A stretch of 64,000 nucleotides of DNA, taken from JAGWBF01 sp965116325 (lineage in GTDB: Bacteria > Chloroflexota > Dehalococcoidia > Lucifugimonadales > JAGWBF01). Positions 43,473 to 52,626 of this stretch are shown here, one piece after another. The notes under the pieces are model-generated. The model saw nothing but the letters and a program-made list of their open reading frames with translations. It was not told where the DNA came from and ran no database searches. The stretch lies in contig OZ220675.1 in the NCBI GenBank assembly GCA_965116325.1, positions 2,294,001-2,358,000 of the forward strand, written 5' to 3'. Each line of letters begins with the position of its first letter. The stretch's first letter is position 1. The translations under genes were made by a program, and so were the position numbers.

Positions 43473-44574
43473 CTACTCGCTGCCCATGGTCGAAGCCAGG
43501 TAGGCGCTGAGGAACTCATCCAAGTTTCCGTCCAGGGTCCCCTGGGTGTTGCTTGTCTGATGTCCAGTCCTGTGGTCCTTGACCATCTGGTAGGGATGTA
43601 AAACGTAACTCCGGATCTGGTTCCCCCACTCGGCCGATACGTGCTTTCCCTTTAGCTTTGCCACCTCCTGGGCCTTCTCTTCCATCTGGCGTTCCAGCAG
43701 GCGGGCCATGAGAATCTTCATGGCGAACTCCCGGTTCTGGTACTGGGAGCGCTCATTCTGACACGTTACCACGATGCCTGTGCTGAGGTGGGTTATCCTG
43801 ACTGCAGAGGCAACCTTCTGAACGTTCTGCCCGCCGGGCCCGCTGGAGCGATAGAATTCCACCTTCAGCTCGTCGGGCCTCACACTGACCTCGGGGTCCT
43901 CCTCGGCGGCTGGCAGCACCTCGATCAACGCAAAGGATGTGTGCCTGGAGTGGTTGGCGTCGAAGGGCGAGAGCCGGACCAGGCGATGCACCCCCCGCTC
44001 AGCCTTCAGGTACCCGTAGGCGTGCTCTCCGGTGATCTCCGCCGTGGCGCTCTTCAGGCCCGCTTCGTCGCCCTGGGACACATCCAGCACTTCGGTGCTG
44101 AAGCGCTTTCCTTCGGCCCAGCGCAGGTACATCCTGAGGAGCATCTCGGCCCAGTCTTGGGACTCGGTGCCTCCGGCGCCAGCATGTACCGATAGTATGG
44201 CAGCCCTGTTGTCGTATGGGCCGGAGAGGGTAAGCTCGAACTCTTTCGCATCGAGGGTGCTGCGGATATCCAGTACCTCGGCTTCCAGCTGCCCTTCCAG
44301 GGAATGGTCATCCTCTTCCATCGCCAGGTCCACAAGCTCTAGGAGGGTTGACGCCCTGGATTCCAGGTCTCGCCAGAAACCGGCCTGTTCCTTCAGCTTG
44401 GCAAGTTGCTGCATCTTCTGCTGGGCTTCCTTTGGGTCGTCCCAGAACTGGGGGTCCCCTGCCAGCTCCTCAAGATGCGCAGCTTCAGTCTCCTTGGCGG
44501 ATATGTCAAAGACGCGTCAGCACTGAGTCAATGTTGTCGATCAGCTCTCTAACGTTGTGCCTCTGTTCTTGCAT
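43473..44574 (-). CDS. prfB: Peptide chain release factor 2, made by programmed +1 frameshift
   Basis: Class I release factor reading UGA and UAA. Translation starts at ATG 44574 (MQEQRHNVRELIDNI) and meets an in-frame TGA after 22 codons. A +1 shift at CTT-TGA-C continues as DISAKETEAAHLEEL and gives 366 residues in all, the usual length. The codon-recognition tripeptide is in LSPFDANHSRH, and the catalytic GGQ in SSGPGGQNVQKVAS. The in-frame UGA is the known autoregulation: scarce RF2 slows termination and favours the shift. It is last in the fabF-recJ-nfi-prfB run. Confidence 0.96.
44505..44511 (-). promoter_or_regulatory. prfB programmed frameshift site CTTTGAC
   Basis: The minus strand reads CGT-CTT-TGA-C after 21 codons, the canonical slippery CUU before UGA. 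Unlike E. coli, no AGGGGG-type element lies just upstream. Confidence 0.9.
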
Positions 44575-44606
44575 ATTCAACACCTTTGCTAATTTCCGAT
44601 TTGGCT

Positions 44607-45275
44607 CTAGTGCGTCCGGCCTGCAGCCTGGTGGGCCCTGCGGGTAGGCTCGGGCATTCTCCTGCCATTGCAGGATGCTAGGACCCATTTTACCGAAGTA
44701 TCAATATCGATTAAATGCCCTGGGGAGACGTACATCGGCCTAACCTTGTTCCGGGTGCGCACCGCCGCCCCGACTTCCTCGCCCTTATGCACCAGGGGGC
44801 TGCGGGCCCCCGCCGCTATAGGAAGCTCCTCGTGGCTGCCGACCAGAATGGACTTGGCGCAGCCGACGGTGGGGGTTTCAGTCAATAGTCCGATGTGGCA
44901 AGCGAGCCCGAACCGACGGGGATGGGCCAAGCCCTGGCCATCTACATAGATGATGTGCGGATGGGTCTCCAGCTGCTCCAAGGCATCCAGCAGGACAGGA
45001 GTTTCCCGGAAGGAAAGCAGGCCGGGGATGTAGGGAAAGGGAGGCTTGCCTTCGGCGGTCTTGACTTCGACCGGTTCCAGGGAGGGGTACTCCAAAACCA
45101 CTGCGGCCCCTCTTACCACGCCGTGGGAGTCGGGCGGGGATATGTCCAGCCCTGCCAAGTAGCGCACGATCCCTGGGACTGCTGAAATCGTCGATACACT
45201 TTCGGCCAGTTGCACCTGCAGGTCCCTGGCTTGGGCGGTGGAAATGTCCCAGGAATGCAGCCGGCGCAGCTTCAT
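44607..45275 (-). CDS. nfi: Endonuclease V
   Basis: A 222-residue nuclease that cuts near deaminated bases such as deoxyinosine. The first catalytic Asp is in LAGLDISPPDSHG, and the signature with the second is YVDGQGLAHPRRFGLACH. Family blocks PFPYIPGLLSFRE and YVSPGHLIDIDTS are present. The C-terminal PTRRAHQAAGRTH matches the usual RxAHxxs end. It lies 18 bases after recJ, so two DNA-repair nucleases share a transcript. Confidence 0.94.
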   Translation of the reverse strand: MKLRRLHSWDISTAQARDLQVQLAESVSTISAVPGIVRYLAGLDISPPDSHGVVRGAAVVLEYPSLEPVEVKTAEGKPPFPYIPGLLSFRETPVLLDALEQLETHPHIIYVDGQGLAHPRRFGLACHIGLLTETPTVGCAKSILVGSHEELPIAAGARSPLVHKGEEVGAAVRTRNKVRPMYVSPGHLIDIDTSVKWVLASCNGRRMPEPTRRAHQAAGRTH

Positions 45276-45293
45276 CTAGTCTTCGAGCTTGCC

Positions 45294-47012
45294 TTAGGAC
45301 TGGTGCGACGGACGAAAGTCCAGCAGCTTTAGCGAGATTACCCTGGTGTCGCCTCTCTGCTCGGTGCTAAGGGTGTAGGCCGCATCTATCCGTGAGGCGC
45401 CGTTGGGCCATCGCTCACCCAGGTCGAAGGCTGTGGCATCCCAGGTAACCCCGCGTTCCCGGAGTCGCAGCTTCAGGTGCTGCCCCTTGTTCCCCATGAG
45501 GCGGACATGGAGGGGTTCCAGGTTTCGGGAGAGGAACACGGGTGCCCGGTTCGCCGGTCCGAAGGGTTCCATGGCTTCCAACCACTTGTAGGCTTCGCCA
45601 ACCAAGCTGGCGGCAGGAGCCTCCGCATCGATCTCCAGGCAGGGCTCCAGGTCCTTTTTGTCTATGGCATCTGCGGCTGCCTGCCGTAGCCTCTGCGAAA
45701 GGGCGGGCAGCTTTTCGGGTGACACTTCCAGCCCGGCTGCCATGCTGTGCCCCCCGTGTTGAAGAAGCAGGTCCTCGCAGCCGTCGAAGGACTGGGCAAG
45801 GTTGAATCCGGGAACGCTGCGGGCGCTTCCCCGGAGCACACCGTCTTTCCTCGAGAGCACGAGAGATGGGCGGTGGAAACGGTCCACCAGCCTCCCAGCG
45901 ATCAGTCCGGCAATTCCTGGCAGGACATCGTCGTCGCCAAAAACGATGAAGGGGGGCAAGGTCTCCCCTTCCGAGACGAATGCTTGGGCCCTGCTCCAGC
46001 CTTCCGCCGTCTGCCTCTGTCGCTCCCGGTTCAGCTGCTCCAAGGTGTCGGATAGGGTCTCGGCTTCCTCAAAAGAGGGTGTGGTCAACAGCTGGTAGCT
46101 GGCTGAGGCGTGCTGCATTCTGCCGGCGGCGTTGAGCCTGGGAGCTATGGAGAAGCCCACCGTCTCGGCTGAGATAGCGCCAGGCTTGATGCCAGCTCTC
46201 CTGTACAAAGCCTGGAGCCCCGGCCTCCGGGTACGCCTCAGATGGGCAACCCCCTGCTGCACAATGTGGCGGTTTTCGCCCCGCATGGGCACAAGGTCGG
46301 CCACGGTGCTCATAGCCGCCAGCTCATAGAGGGAAGGGGCATCCTCCGTTCCCAGTGCCTTGTACACGCCCTGGACCAATTTGAGGGCCAAGCCCCCGCC
46401 GGACAGGTCAGAGAAGGGACTCGGCCCTCCCGCCATCTGGGGGTTGATTGTTGCCACGGCGGGGGCCTCCCTCACAGATCCGGGCACGGACTGGGGAGGG
46501 GCATGGTGGTCGGTGATTATCACGTCCATGCCGAGGTCCTGAGCGAAGGCCACCTCGGAGGCAGAGGAGATGCCGCAATCGACGGTGATCAGCACCGAGT
46601 TGCCCATTTCTCTCAGTACCTGCAGGGCCTCGGTGTTCAGTCCGTGGCCTTCGGTGATCCGGTCGGGAATGTAAGGAAAGACCTTGATTCCCAGCCCTTG
46701 AAGCCCTTCGGCAACGATGGCGGTGCCGGTTACACCGTCCACATCGAAGTCCCCGAATATGCCCACGCTTTCCCCGCGCCTTTGGGCCGCAAGAATGCGC
46801 TCCACCGCCAGGGGGATGCCGGGAAGCTCGAAGGGGTCCGACGGGTAGTGGCGAGCGGGCTCCAAGAAAGCTTCCAGCTGGGTGGGAGTGGTAATCCCCC
46901 GGTTGTAGAGCACTTGGGAGATAACCGGGGGAATGTCCCCACGCCCCATCTCTAGGGCAGGAGCCTTTGGGCGAAGTTTCCACACCTTGCCCGTAGCAGT
47001 GATGGGTGGCAT
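45294..47012 (-). CDS. recJ: Single-stranded-DNA 5'-3' exonuclease RecJ
   Basis: A 572-residue DHH-family exonuclease used in recombination and mismatch repair. The metal-binding motifs are FGDFDVDG (88-93 region), ITVDCGISS and ITDHHAPP. The DHHA1 half has LLQHGGHSMAAGLEV with the conserved GGH. An OB-like nucleic-acid domain ends the protein. It begins 36 bases after fabF. Confidence 0.96.
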   Translation of the reverse strand: MPPITATGKVWKLRPKAPALEMGRGDIPPVISQVLYNRGITTPTQLEAFLEPARHYPSDPFELPGIPLAVERILAAQRRGESVGIFGDFDVDGVTGTAIVAEGLQGLGIKVFPYIPDRITEGHGLNTEALQVLREMGNSVLITVDCGISSASEVAFAQDLGMDVIITDHHAPPQSVPGSVREAPAVATINPQMAGGPSPFSDLSGGGLALKLVQGVYKALGTEDAPSLYELAAMSTVADLVPMRGENRHIVQQGVAHLRRTRRPGLQALYRRAGIKPGAISAETVGFSIAPRLNAAGRMQHASASYQLLTTPSFEEAETLSDTLEQLNRERQRQTAEGWSRAQAFVSEGETLPPFIVFGDDDVLPGIAGLIAGRLVDRFHRPSLVLSRKDGVLRGSARSVPGFNLAQSFDGCEDLLLQHGGHSMAAGLEVSPEKLPALSQRLRQAAADAIDKKDLEPCLEIDAEAPAASLVGEAYKWLEAMEPFGPANRAPVFLSRNLEPLHVRLMGNKGQHLKLRLRERGVTWDATAFDLGERWPNGASRIDAAYTLSTEQRGDTRVISLKLLDFRPSHQS

Positions 47013-47048
47013 AGCTCCTCAGCGGATGGGGATTTGGGAGATGCGAGG

Positions 47049-48293
47049 CTAGCGCAAGTCCGGTGCGCCGAGAATGAGCACCGAGTTGTGCCCGCCAAAG
47101 CCGAAGGAGTTGCTCATGGCGATGCCGACCTGTTTCCTCTTGGCCTCGGTACGGGTGTAGTCCAGGTCGCACTCCTCATCGGGGTGCTCCAGGTTGATGG
47201 TGGGCGGTATGACATCGTCGCGAATGGCCATCATGCAAGCAAAGGCTTCCAGGGCGCCGCCGGCTCCCAGTAGGTGGCCGGTCATCGACTTGGTGGAGCT
47301 TATGGGGACCTGATATGCATGCTCTCCCAAGGCCGACTTTATTGCCCTGGTCTCCTGGCGGTCGTTCAGCGGGGTGGAAGTGCCGTGGGCATTTATATAG
47401 TCCAGATCGTCGGCCCCGACGCCCGCTTGTTTCATGGCCGTTTTCATAGCGGTGGCCGCCCCGCTTCCGTCAGGGGATGGCTCGGTTAGGTGATGGGCAT
47501 CGGAAGATGCACCGTAGCCCAGCAGCTCGACCAAGGGTTCAGCTCCCCTGCGGGCAGCGCTCTCTTCGCTTTCCAACACCAGCAAGGCCGCCCCCTCGCC
47601 GATGACGAAGCCGTCCCTATCTGCATCGAAGGGACGGCTGGCGCGCCGTGGGTCTTCGTTGAACCGCGATAGTGCCCGCATGTTTCCGAAGCCGGCAACT
47701 GCGATGGGACAGATGGGCGCTTCGCTTCCCCCGGCGATGACTATGTCCGCTTCCTGCCGTCGGATCATCTCCCAAGCTTGGCCTATGGCATCGGCGCCGC
47801 TGGAACACGAGGAAACGACGCAAAAGTTGACCCCCATGGCCCCGGTGAGCATGGACACCTGGGCCGAAGCCATGTCGCCCAGCATCATCGGTATGAGGAA
47901 GGGGCTAACCCGCCGGGGACCCTTCTCCTGGAGCACATCGTACTGCTGGGAGAGGGTGACGATGCCTCCGATGCCGCTGCCGACGATCACGCCCACCCGG
48001 AAAGGGTCCAAGGTGCGGGGGTCCAGGTTGGCTTGGTTCAGTGCTTCGAGGGCGGCGACTGCCGCCATCTGGGCGAACCGGTCCATTCGCCGGATATCCT
48101 TCTTTTCCAGGAACTGCTCCGGCTCGAATCCTTTGACTTCGGCGGCGAAGGTGGTGTCGAATCCTTCGGGATCGAAGGAGGTTATGCGCTCAACGCCGGA
48201 GGTGCCGTTGACAAGGGATGCCCACGTAGAGGAGGTATCGAGGCCTACCGGGCTGACAACGCCGGCCCCGGTAGCATAGACACGCCCGCTCAC
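47049..48293 (-). CDS. fabF: 3-oxoacyl-[acyl-carrier-protein] synthase II
   Basis: A 414-residue condensing enzyme that elongates acyl-ACP with malonyl-ACP. The catalytic Cys lies in VVSSCSSGADAIGQA, slightly different from the usual TACA/SACA. The two His are in NAHGTSTPLND and MTGHLLGAGGALEA, and GFGGHNSVL closes the fold. The length is usual. No acpP is found in the 101 bases upstream. It heads the run fabF-recJ-nfi-prfB. Confidence 0.95.
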   Translation of the reverse strand: MSGRVYATGAGVVSPVGLDTSSTWASLVNGTSGVERITSFDPEGFDTTFAAEVKGFEPEQFLEKKDIRRMDRFAQMAAVAALEALNQANLDPRTLDPFRVGVIVGSGIGGIVTLSQQYDVLQEKGPRRVSPFLIPMMLGDMASAQVSMLTGAMGVNFCVVSSCSSGADAIGQAWEMIRRQEADIVIAGGSEAPICPIAVAGFGNMRALSRFNEDPRRASRPFDADRDGFVIGEGAALLVLESEESAARRGAEPLVELLGYGASSDAHHLTEPSPDGSGAATAMKTAMKQAGVGADDLDYINAHGTSTPLNDRQETRAIKSALGEHAYQVPISSTKSMTGHLLGAGGALEAFACMMAIRDDVIPPTINLEHPDEECDLDYTRTEAKRKQVGIAMSNSFGFGGHNSVLILGAPDLR

Positions 48294-48394
48294 GCCGGGT
48301 ACACCTCCGCCTCTATCGGGCTGCGCCGTACTACCCTATTTGTCAAACGAGCGGTCATGCGGGCTACTGACATGGGAAGTACCTGAGCTGGGAC

Positions 48395-50167
48395 CTAGCC
48401 CTTGGCCGTGTTGTTGGACAGGTCCGACAGCCGGGCCATCGCTTCGCTGACCGTATTTATATGGGCCGCTATGTTGTCGCCGATCTCCCTGCGGGTGACC
48501 GCTATCTGCTGGCGGTACCTGCCCAACGTCTCCGACGCTTCTCGGATGTGGGTGGAGATGGTCTCGGGCAGCTCCCTGCCGGTGGATGCCAACTGGCTCC
48601 TGTACCGGACCAGGGTATCGGCTACTTCGCGCATGCGGGCCGAAAGGGCTTCAGGCTGCTCCTTGGTGGAGTCCGCCAGGTTCCTCAGGGTCTCGCTGAA
48701 CTCACTGATGCGAGCGGAGGCGCTGCTGGTGAGGTCCTTGCCCATGGAGCCGGTCCTGAACCTCTTGGTCTGCAGAATCTTGAAAATGCGCTCGTAAAGG
48801 GTGTCAACGGGATTCAGCTGGGAGTGGTAGCGGTCGAATAGCTCCCGGGACTCCTGCATCGTCCAGCGGGGATCCTGGTGGACGAACTGTCTTCCTGTGT
48901 AAAGGTGATAGGGCCTCTGTTCTCCGGGTTGCAGCACATCGCCCTCGGCGTTCAGGGGCACCAGGTCAACCCAGTTGGAAGTGGCAGGCAATGGGGTAAG
49001 CAGGTTGGCTGTCTGGTATTTGCTGACCTCGGTGACCCAGCTGGCCATGGTCATGATGCTCTCTTCGGTGTCATAGGGGAGACCTATGATGGTCATTGCC
49101 ACTATTGAGAAACCGAAGTCCTTCAGGGTGACCAGGTCCTTGTGCATCTGGCCGGGGTCCTGTCGCTTCTTGACCAGCTTCAGGTTTTCTGCGTTGTCCG
49201 ATTCGACGCCCACGTAGAGCATGCGGATGCCGGCCTCGTATAGGGCTTCGGCCAACTCAGGGTCCTGGCCTATCTCCCCCCGGGTCTGGCATATCATGTA
49301 CATGCCGTCGGTTTGTCCCTTCCATGACCTCAGGCGCTCCAGCCTCTCGTTTCGGTACTTCACCGCACGCAGAGGGGGCGGATGAAGGTCGTCGGAGATA
49401 AAGACACTGAAACGACCGTCCAGGGAGGTATGGATGAGGCCGTCGGCGGCCAGCTCATGGAGCTGGCGCAGGCGCTTGAACTCGGTCTCTCGCTTGATGA
49501 GGCGATAACCCAGGAACTGCTGGATCACCTGGCAGTAGGTGCACTTCTCGGTGCAGCCCCTGACCGTCTCAAGGACTCCGGCAGCCATGGGGTTGGAAGG
49601 ATTCAGGTCGCGGATGGCTCGAAAGTCCGGCAACTCCACGAAGTCCGGGTCGATTACCCCCCGGCGCACGGTCTGGTGCACCTGGCCGTCCTTCATGTAG
49701 GAGATGCCGGGTATCTTGGCCAGGGCCTGCTCCCGCTGGTAGCCCGAATGGGAGAGGAGGGCATCGCAAAGTGGGCCGATTATATCTTCGCCCTCGCGAT
49801 TGACGATTACGTCGAAACACCCTTCCTTCATGGCTTCCTGGGGCAGGGGGCTCATCTGTGGCCCGCCGCCGATGGTTAGCAGGTCAGGATGGTGCAACTT
49901 TGCCTGGGCACCCAGGTGGTAAGCACGGGGCGCCTCGTTGATGAGGCATGTGATCATCAGTATATCGACGCCGTGAAGGTCTTCGGCCGGGTCGATAGGA
50001 CCGCTGCGGTCTTCGAAGACGATCTCGGTGTCGTACAGGTACGGGCCGTCCCATTGCCTCAGGGCGGCCGACATGAAGAGCATACCCTGCCTGGGTATGG
50101 CAACGTACTCGAAGTTGCCTCCCACAGATCCGGGGACCACAAGCAGCACACGTTTGATTCTAGACAT
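48395..50167 (-). CDS. Radical SAM protein with N-terminal B12-binding-like domain and C-terminal helical repeats
   Basis: A 590-residue protein. Residues 1-150 look like the Rossmann domain of B12-dependent radical SAM enzymes but lack DxHxxG, so cobalamin may be absent. The cluster Cys are 205, 209 and 212 in RGCTEKCTYCQ. The SAM core continues with YVGVESDNAENLKLVKK and TIIGLPYDTEESI, as in the BchE/hopanoid-type group. From residue 484 to the end lie about three and a half 25-29-residue repeats of Arg/Glu-rich helix (see the finding). The reaction is unknown; hopanoid, lipid or cofactor methylation are typical guesses for this group. Confidence 0.85.
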   Translation of the reverse strand: MSRIKRVLLVVPGSVGGNFEYVAIPRQGMLFMSAALRQWDGPYLYDTEIVFEDRSGPIDPAEDLHGVDILMITCLINEAPRAYHLGAQAKLHHPDLLTIGGGPQMSPLPQEAMKEGCFDVIVNREGEDIIGPLCDALLSHSGYQREQALAKIPGISYMKDGQVHQTVRRGVIDPDFVELPDFRAIRDLNPSNPMAAGVLETVRGCTEKCTYCQVIQQFLGYRLIKRETEFKRLRQLHELAADGLIHTSLDGRFSVFISDDLHPPPLRAVKYRNERLERLRSWKGQTDGMYMICQTRGEIGQDPELAEALYEAGIRMLYVGVESDNAENLKLVKKRQDPGQMHKDLVTLKDFGFSIVAMTIIGLPYDTEESIMTMASWVTEVSKYQTANLLTPLPATSNWVDLVPLNAEGDVLQPGEQRPYHLYTGRQFVHQDPRWTMQESRELFDRYHSQLNPVDTLYERIFKILQTKRFRTGSMGKDLTSSASARISEFSETLRNLADSTKEQPEALSARMREVADTLVRYRSQLASTGRELPETISTHIREASETLGRYRQQIAVTRREIGDNIAAHINTVSEAMARLSDLSNNTAKG

Positions 50168-50290
50168 CTTTTGAGAACTCCAAACCTATCGTAGGGAGAA
50201 TCTCCCTGGCATTACAGGTATCCTTCTTCTCCCGCCCGACTTCACCCGTCCCATCCGGTTACGCACATCTTACGGTTTGGCGGTCATATA

Positions 50291-50318
50291 ATTTTACACC
50301 AGCAAGTCCATATTTGAA
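50291..50318 (-). promoter_or_regulatory. Candidate promoter of the radical SAM gene
   Basis: The minus strand has TTCAAA (50313-50318), a 16-base spacer and TAAAAT (50291-50296), in an AT-rich spot. The leader would be about 117 bases. Confidence 0.35.
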
Positions 50319-50374
50319 ATAGCTTGGCGTACATGCAGTGAAAAGATTGGCAAGGCCGTGCCTCGAGGACAGGG

Positions 50375-50761
50375 CTAGTGTCTTTGGACCAGCTCTATGC
50401 GAACATCATCGGGCGCCTTGACAAAAGCGATTTTCACTCCTGTCGGCAGGGTCCGCGGCTCAGATTCCAGCTCCGCCCCCTTGGCCTTCAAATCCGAGAC
50501 CGCCGAGTCCAGGTTGTCCACCCGAAGGCCGAAGTGGTCCAAGCCGTAGTGGGGTCCCTCCAATCCCTGTACCTCGGTGCCGGTGGGCATCGCTCCCGCC
50601 AGGAAGATGGTCAAGCCGTTGAGGTCCAGGTCGACCCGGACGTTGCCGTCGGGCTGGGGGGTCTCGATGATCCGGGCATCGAACATCTTGTTGTAGAACT
50701 TGGCAGTGGTCGCAGGGTCGGGACTTCTCAGGTGGATATGGTCGTAGTTATATACCGCCAT
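50375..50761 (-). CDS. VOC (glyoxalase/dioxygenase) family protein
   Basis: A 128-residue vicinal-oxygen-chelate fold protein. It has two beta-alpha-beta modules: YDHIHLRSPDPATTAKFYNK with metal-type His, and GLDHFGLRVDNLDSAVSDL with a second His, ending in RIELVQRH. The Glu in IELVQ is the usual third ligand. Glyoxalase I, ring-cleaving dioxygenases, epimerases and resistance proteins all share this size. No specific role can be assigned. It is divergent from the MFS transporter gene. Confidence 0.8.
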   Translation of the reverse strand: MAVYNYDHIHLRSPDPATTAKFYNKMFDARIIETPQPDGNVRVDLDLNGLTIFLAGAMPTGTEVQGLEGPHYGLDHFGLRVDNLDSAVSDLKAKGAELESEPRTLPTGVKIAFVKAPDDVRIELVQRH

Positions 50762-50911
50762 GAATCCTCCTTATGGATATTGCCTGGCGCGCTTCGGCTG
50801 GGGCCTCCATTGCCATGATTAAATGTTAACACTACATAACATGGGGGGCAACCGGAAAGTCCCGAGAGTTGTTGTTAGGCAGGGACGCCTGGGCTAAAGT
50901 GGGTTGGCGCC

Positions 50912-52132
50912 ATGATTGAAGACCCCCGGGGCCATCGCTACCGCTACGTTATAGGTGGGCTTGCTTTGTGGGCCCACCTTTCCGTTGGACTGAACTTTCA
51001 GTCCCTTTCTCCCCTCCTTCCCCTCATAACCGAAGAGTACAACATCAGCAGCTCGGCCGGTGGCCTACTTATCTCCCTCGCCCTGCTGTTGTTCGCCGTG
51101 TTCAGCCTGCCGGGGAGCATGCTGGCTCCAGGCTTGGGAGTGCGGAGGGTCTATACCCTGAGTTGGCTAATGGTGGGTCTATGCACCCTGTCCTTCCTTG
51201 CACCCAACTTCGCCAGTCTGTTGGGGATACGAATCGTCTTCGGACTGGGCATGGCCCTGATCATGCCGGCCACCGGTCCGCTGATTATGGGCTGGTTCAA
51301 GCCCAGCGAAGCCTTGGTGCTTACAAGCCTGAACGTGGCGGCCCTGAGCTTGGGGATCGCCCTGTCTGCTTCCACAGCCGTGCCCCTGTCCAATCAACTG
51401 GGCTGGGAAGGAGCTTTGGGAGTGTTCGGGGCTGTGGCGTTGGCCGGGGCCGTTGCATGGATGGTCTGGGGGAAAGTGGGCGTTGAAAGCTCCGGCTCTC
51501 CCGACAGGTTCTCGTGGCGAGATGTGTCGGAGACGCTGCGGAGGCGGGCCGTGCTGCTGACGGGAATCGGGGATGCGGCTTGCTTTGCCCAGTACGTGGC
51601 CCTCACATCCTGGCTGCCCACCTTCTACAGCCAGACCCGTGACATTTCCTTGTCCCAGGCAGGTCTGATCACCAGCGCCCTTCCCTTGGCAGGGGTGGCT
51701 GCGGTGCTGTTCGCAGGTTTCCTGTCTCTCAGGGTGACTTCCCGGCGGTTGTTCTTCATTATTCCGGGGATCATGGCGGGAGTTGGCGGGCTGGGGACCG
51801 TCCTGGTGGACAACACTGCCATTGCGCTGGTCTGCATCGGCTTGCTGGGCATAGGATCATGGCTCTACGTCCCCATGCTGTTCGTCCTGCCCATGGAGCT
51901 GGACGGGATGACTCCTGGGAAGGTAGCGGTGGCGTGGGGGTGGATCATGGCGGTTTCGGGGATGGGTGGGTTCATGGCGCCCCTGGTGGTGGGAATCCTC
52001 AGGGATGCCACGGGAAGCTTTCTCCCCGGCTTCCTGGTGTTTGCCGCCCTGGCCTGGATGCTGGTGGTGGCGGGCCTCTCGGTGCCGGAGACCCGGTCTA
52101 CGCTGGAGCATTCCTCTAAGGGCAGGGGCTGA
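50912..52132 (+). CDS. Major facilitator superfamily transporter
   Basis: A 406-residue polytopic protein with about 12 hydrophobic helices. The first pair is split by FQSLSPLLPLITEEYN. The loop between helices 2 and 3 carries GLGVRRVYTLSW, a changed form of the MFS GxxxDRxGRR motif. A central cytoplasmic loop (VGVESSGSPDRFSWRD) separates the two six-helix halves. Transport direction and substrate are unknown. The family is common for organic acids and cyanate-like anions. A small cupin gene follows under a separate promoter. Confidence 0.88.
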   Translation: MIEDPRGHRYRYVIGGLALWAHLSVGLNFQSLSPLLPLITEEYNISSSAGGLLISLALLLFAVFSLPGSMLAPGLGVRRVYTLSWLMVGLCTLSFLAPNFASLLGIRIVFGLGMALIMPATGPLIMGWFKPSEALVLTSLNVAALSLGIALSASTAVPLSNQLGWEGALGVFGAVALAGAVAWMVWGKVGVESSGSPDRFSWRDVSETLRRRAVLLTGIGDAACFAQYVALTSWLPTFYSQTRDISLSQAGLITSALPLAGVAAVLFAGFLSLRVTSRRLFFIIPGIMAGVGGLGTVLVDNTAIALVCIGLLGIGSWLYVPMLFVLPMELDGMTPGKVAVAWGWIMAVSGMGGFMAPLVVGILRDATGSFLPGFLVFAALAWMLVVAGLSVPETRSTLEHSSKGRG

Positions 52133-52143
52133 CGCTCCGTCCT

Positions 52144-52172
52144 TTGTGGACTGAGCTTGGGCAAAGTATTAT
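52144..52172 (+). promoter_or_regulatory. Promoter of the small cupin gene
   Basis: TTGTGG (52144-52149), a 17-base spacer and TATTAT (52167-52172) lie about 60 bases before the cupin start. Confidence 0.45.
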
Positions 52173-52233
52173 CATTACTAGCTGAGCAGCCATCCGGCGG
52201 GCATGTGTGCCGGTAGCGAGGACAGGAGGCAAG

Positions 52234-52599
52234 ATGAAGGTTGTAAGGACAGCCGAAGTTGCGGAAGAGTCGGTCAACACCCCACTGTTCACCGGCGGAA
52301 CGGTTACCCGGCAGACCATCGTTCCCACCGAAGAGGCCAACAACTTTAACTGCGGGATCGTCAGCTTCGGCCGGGGCGCCCGCAACAAGTTCCACTCCCA
52401 CACCAGCGACCAGGTGCTCATCATCACCTCGGGCATCGGCATTGTTGCCACCGAAAACGAGGTGCGGGAAGTGACCGTGGGCGACATCATCCACGTTCCC
52501 GCCGGGGAGAAGCACTGGCACGGAGCCAGGGACCAGTCGCCCATGGCCCACATTACCATCACAGCCAAGGGGAGCGAGACCACCCAGCTTGAGGAGTAG
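52234..52599 (+). CDS. Single-domain cupin protein
   Basis: A 121-residue cupin. The first motif is KFHSHTSDQVLIITSGIG, with two His and downstream Glu. The second is GDIIHVPAGEKHWHGA, with further His, so a metal site looks complete. ATG 52234 has AGGAGG at 4-5 bases; the earlier GTG-like frame start has none. It is only weakly similar to the two cupins at the left edge and belongs to a different subgroup. Function is unknown. It lies 27 bases before mnmA. Confidence 0.82.
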   Translation: MKVVRTAEVAEESVNTPLFTGGTVTRQTIVPTEEANNFNCGIVSFGRGARNKFHSHTSDQVLIITSGIGIVATENEVREVTVGDIIHVPAGEKHWHGARDQSPMAHITITAKGSETTQLEE

Positions 52600-52626
52600 C
52601 CCACTGGGTGGGTCGAGGACTGAACG

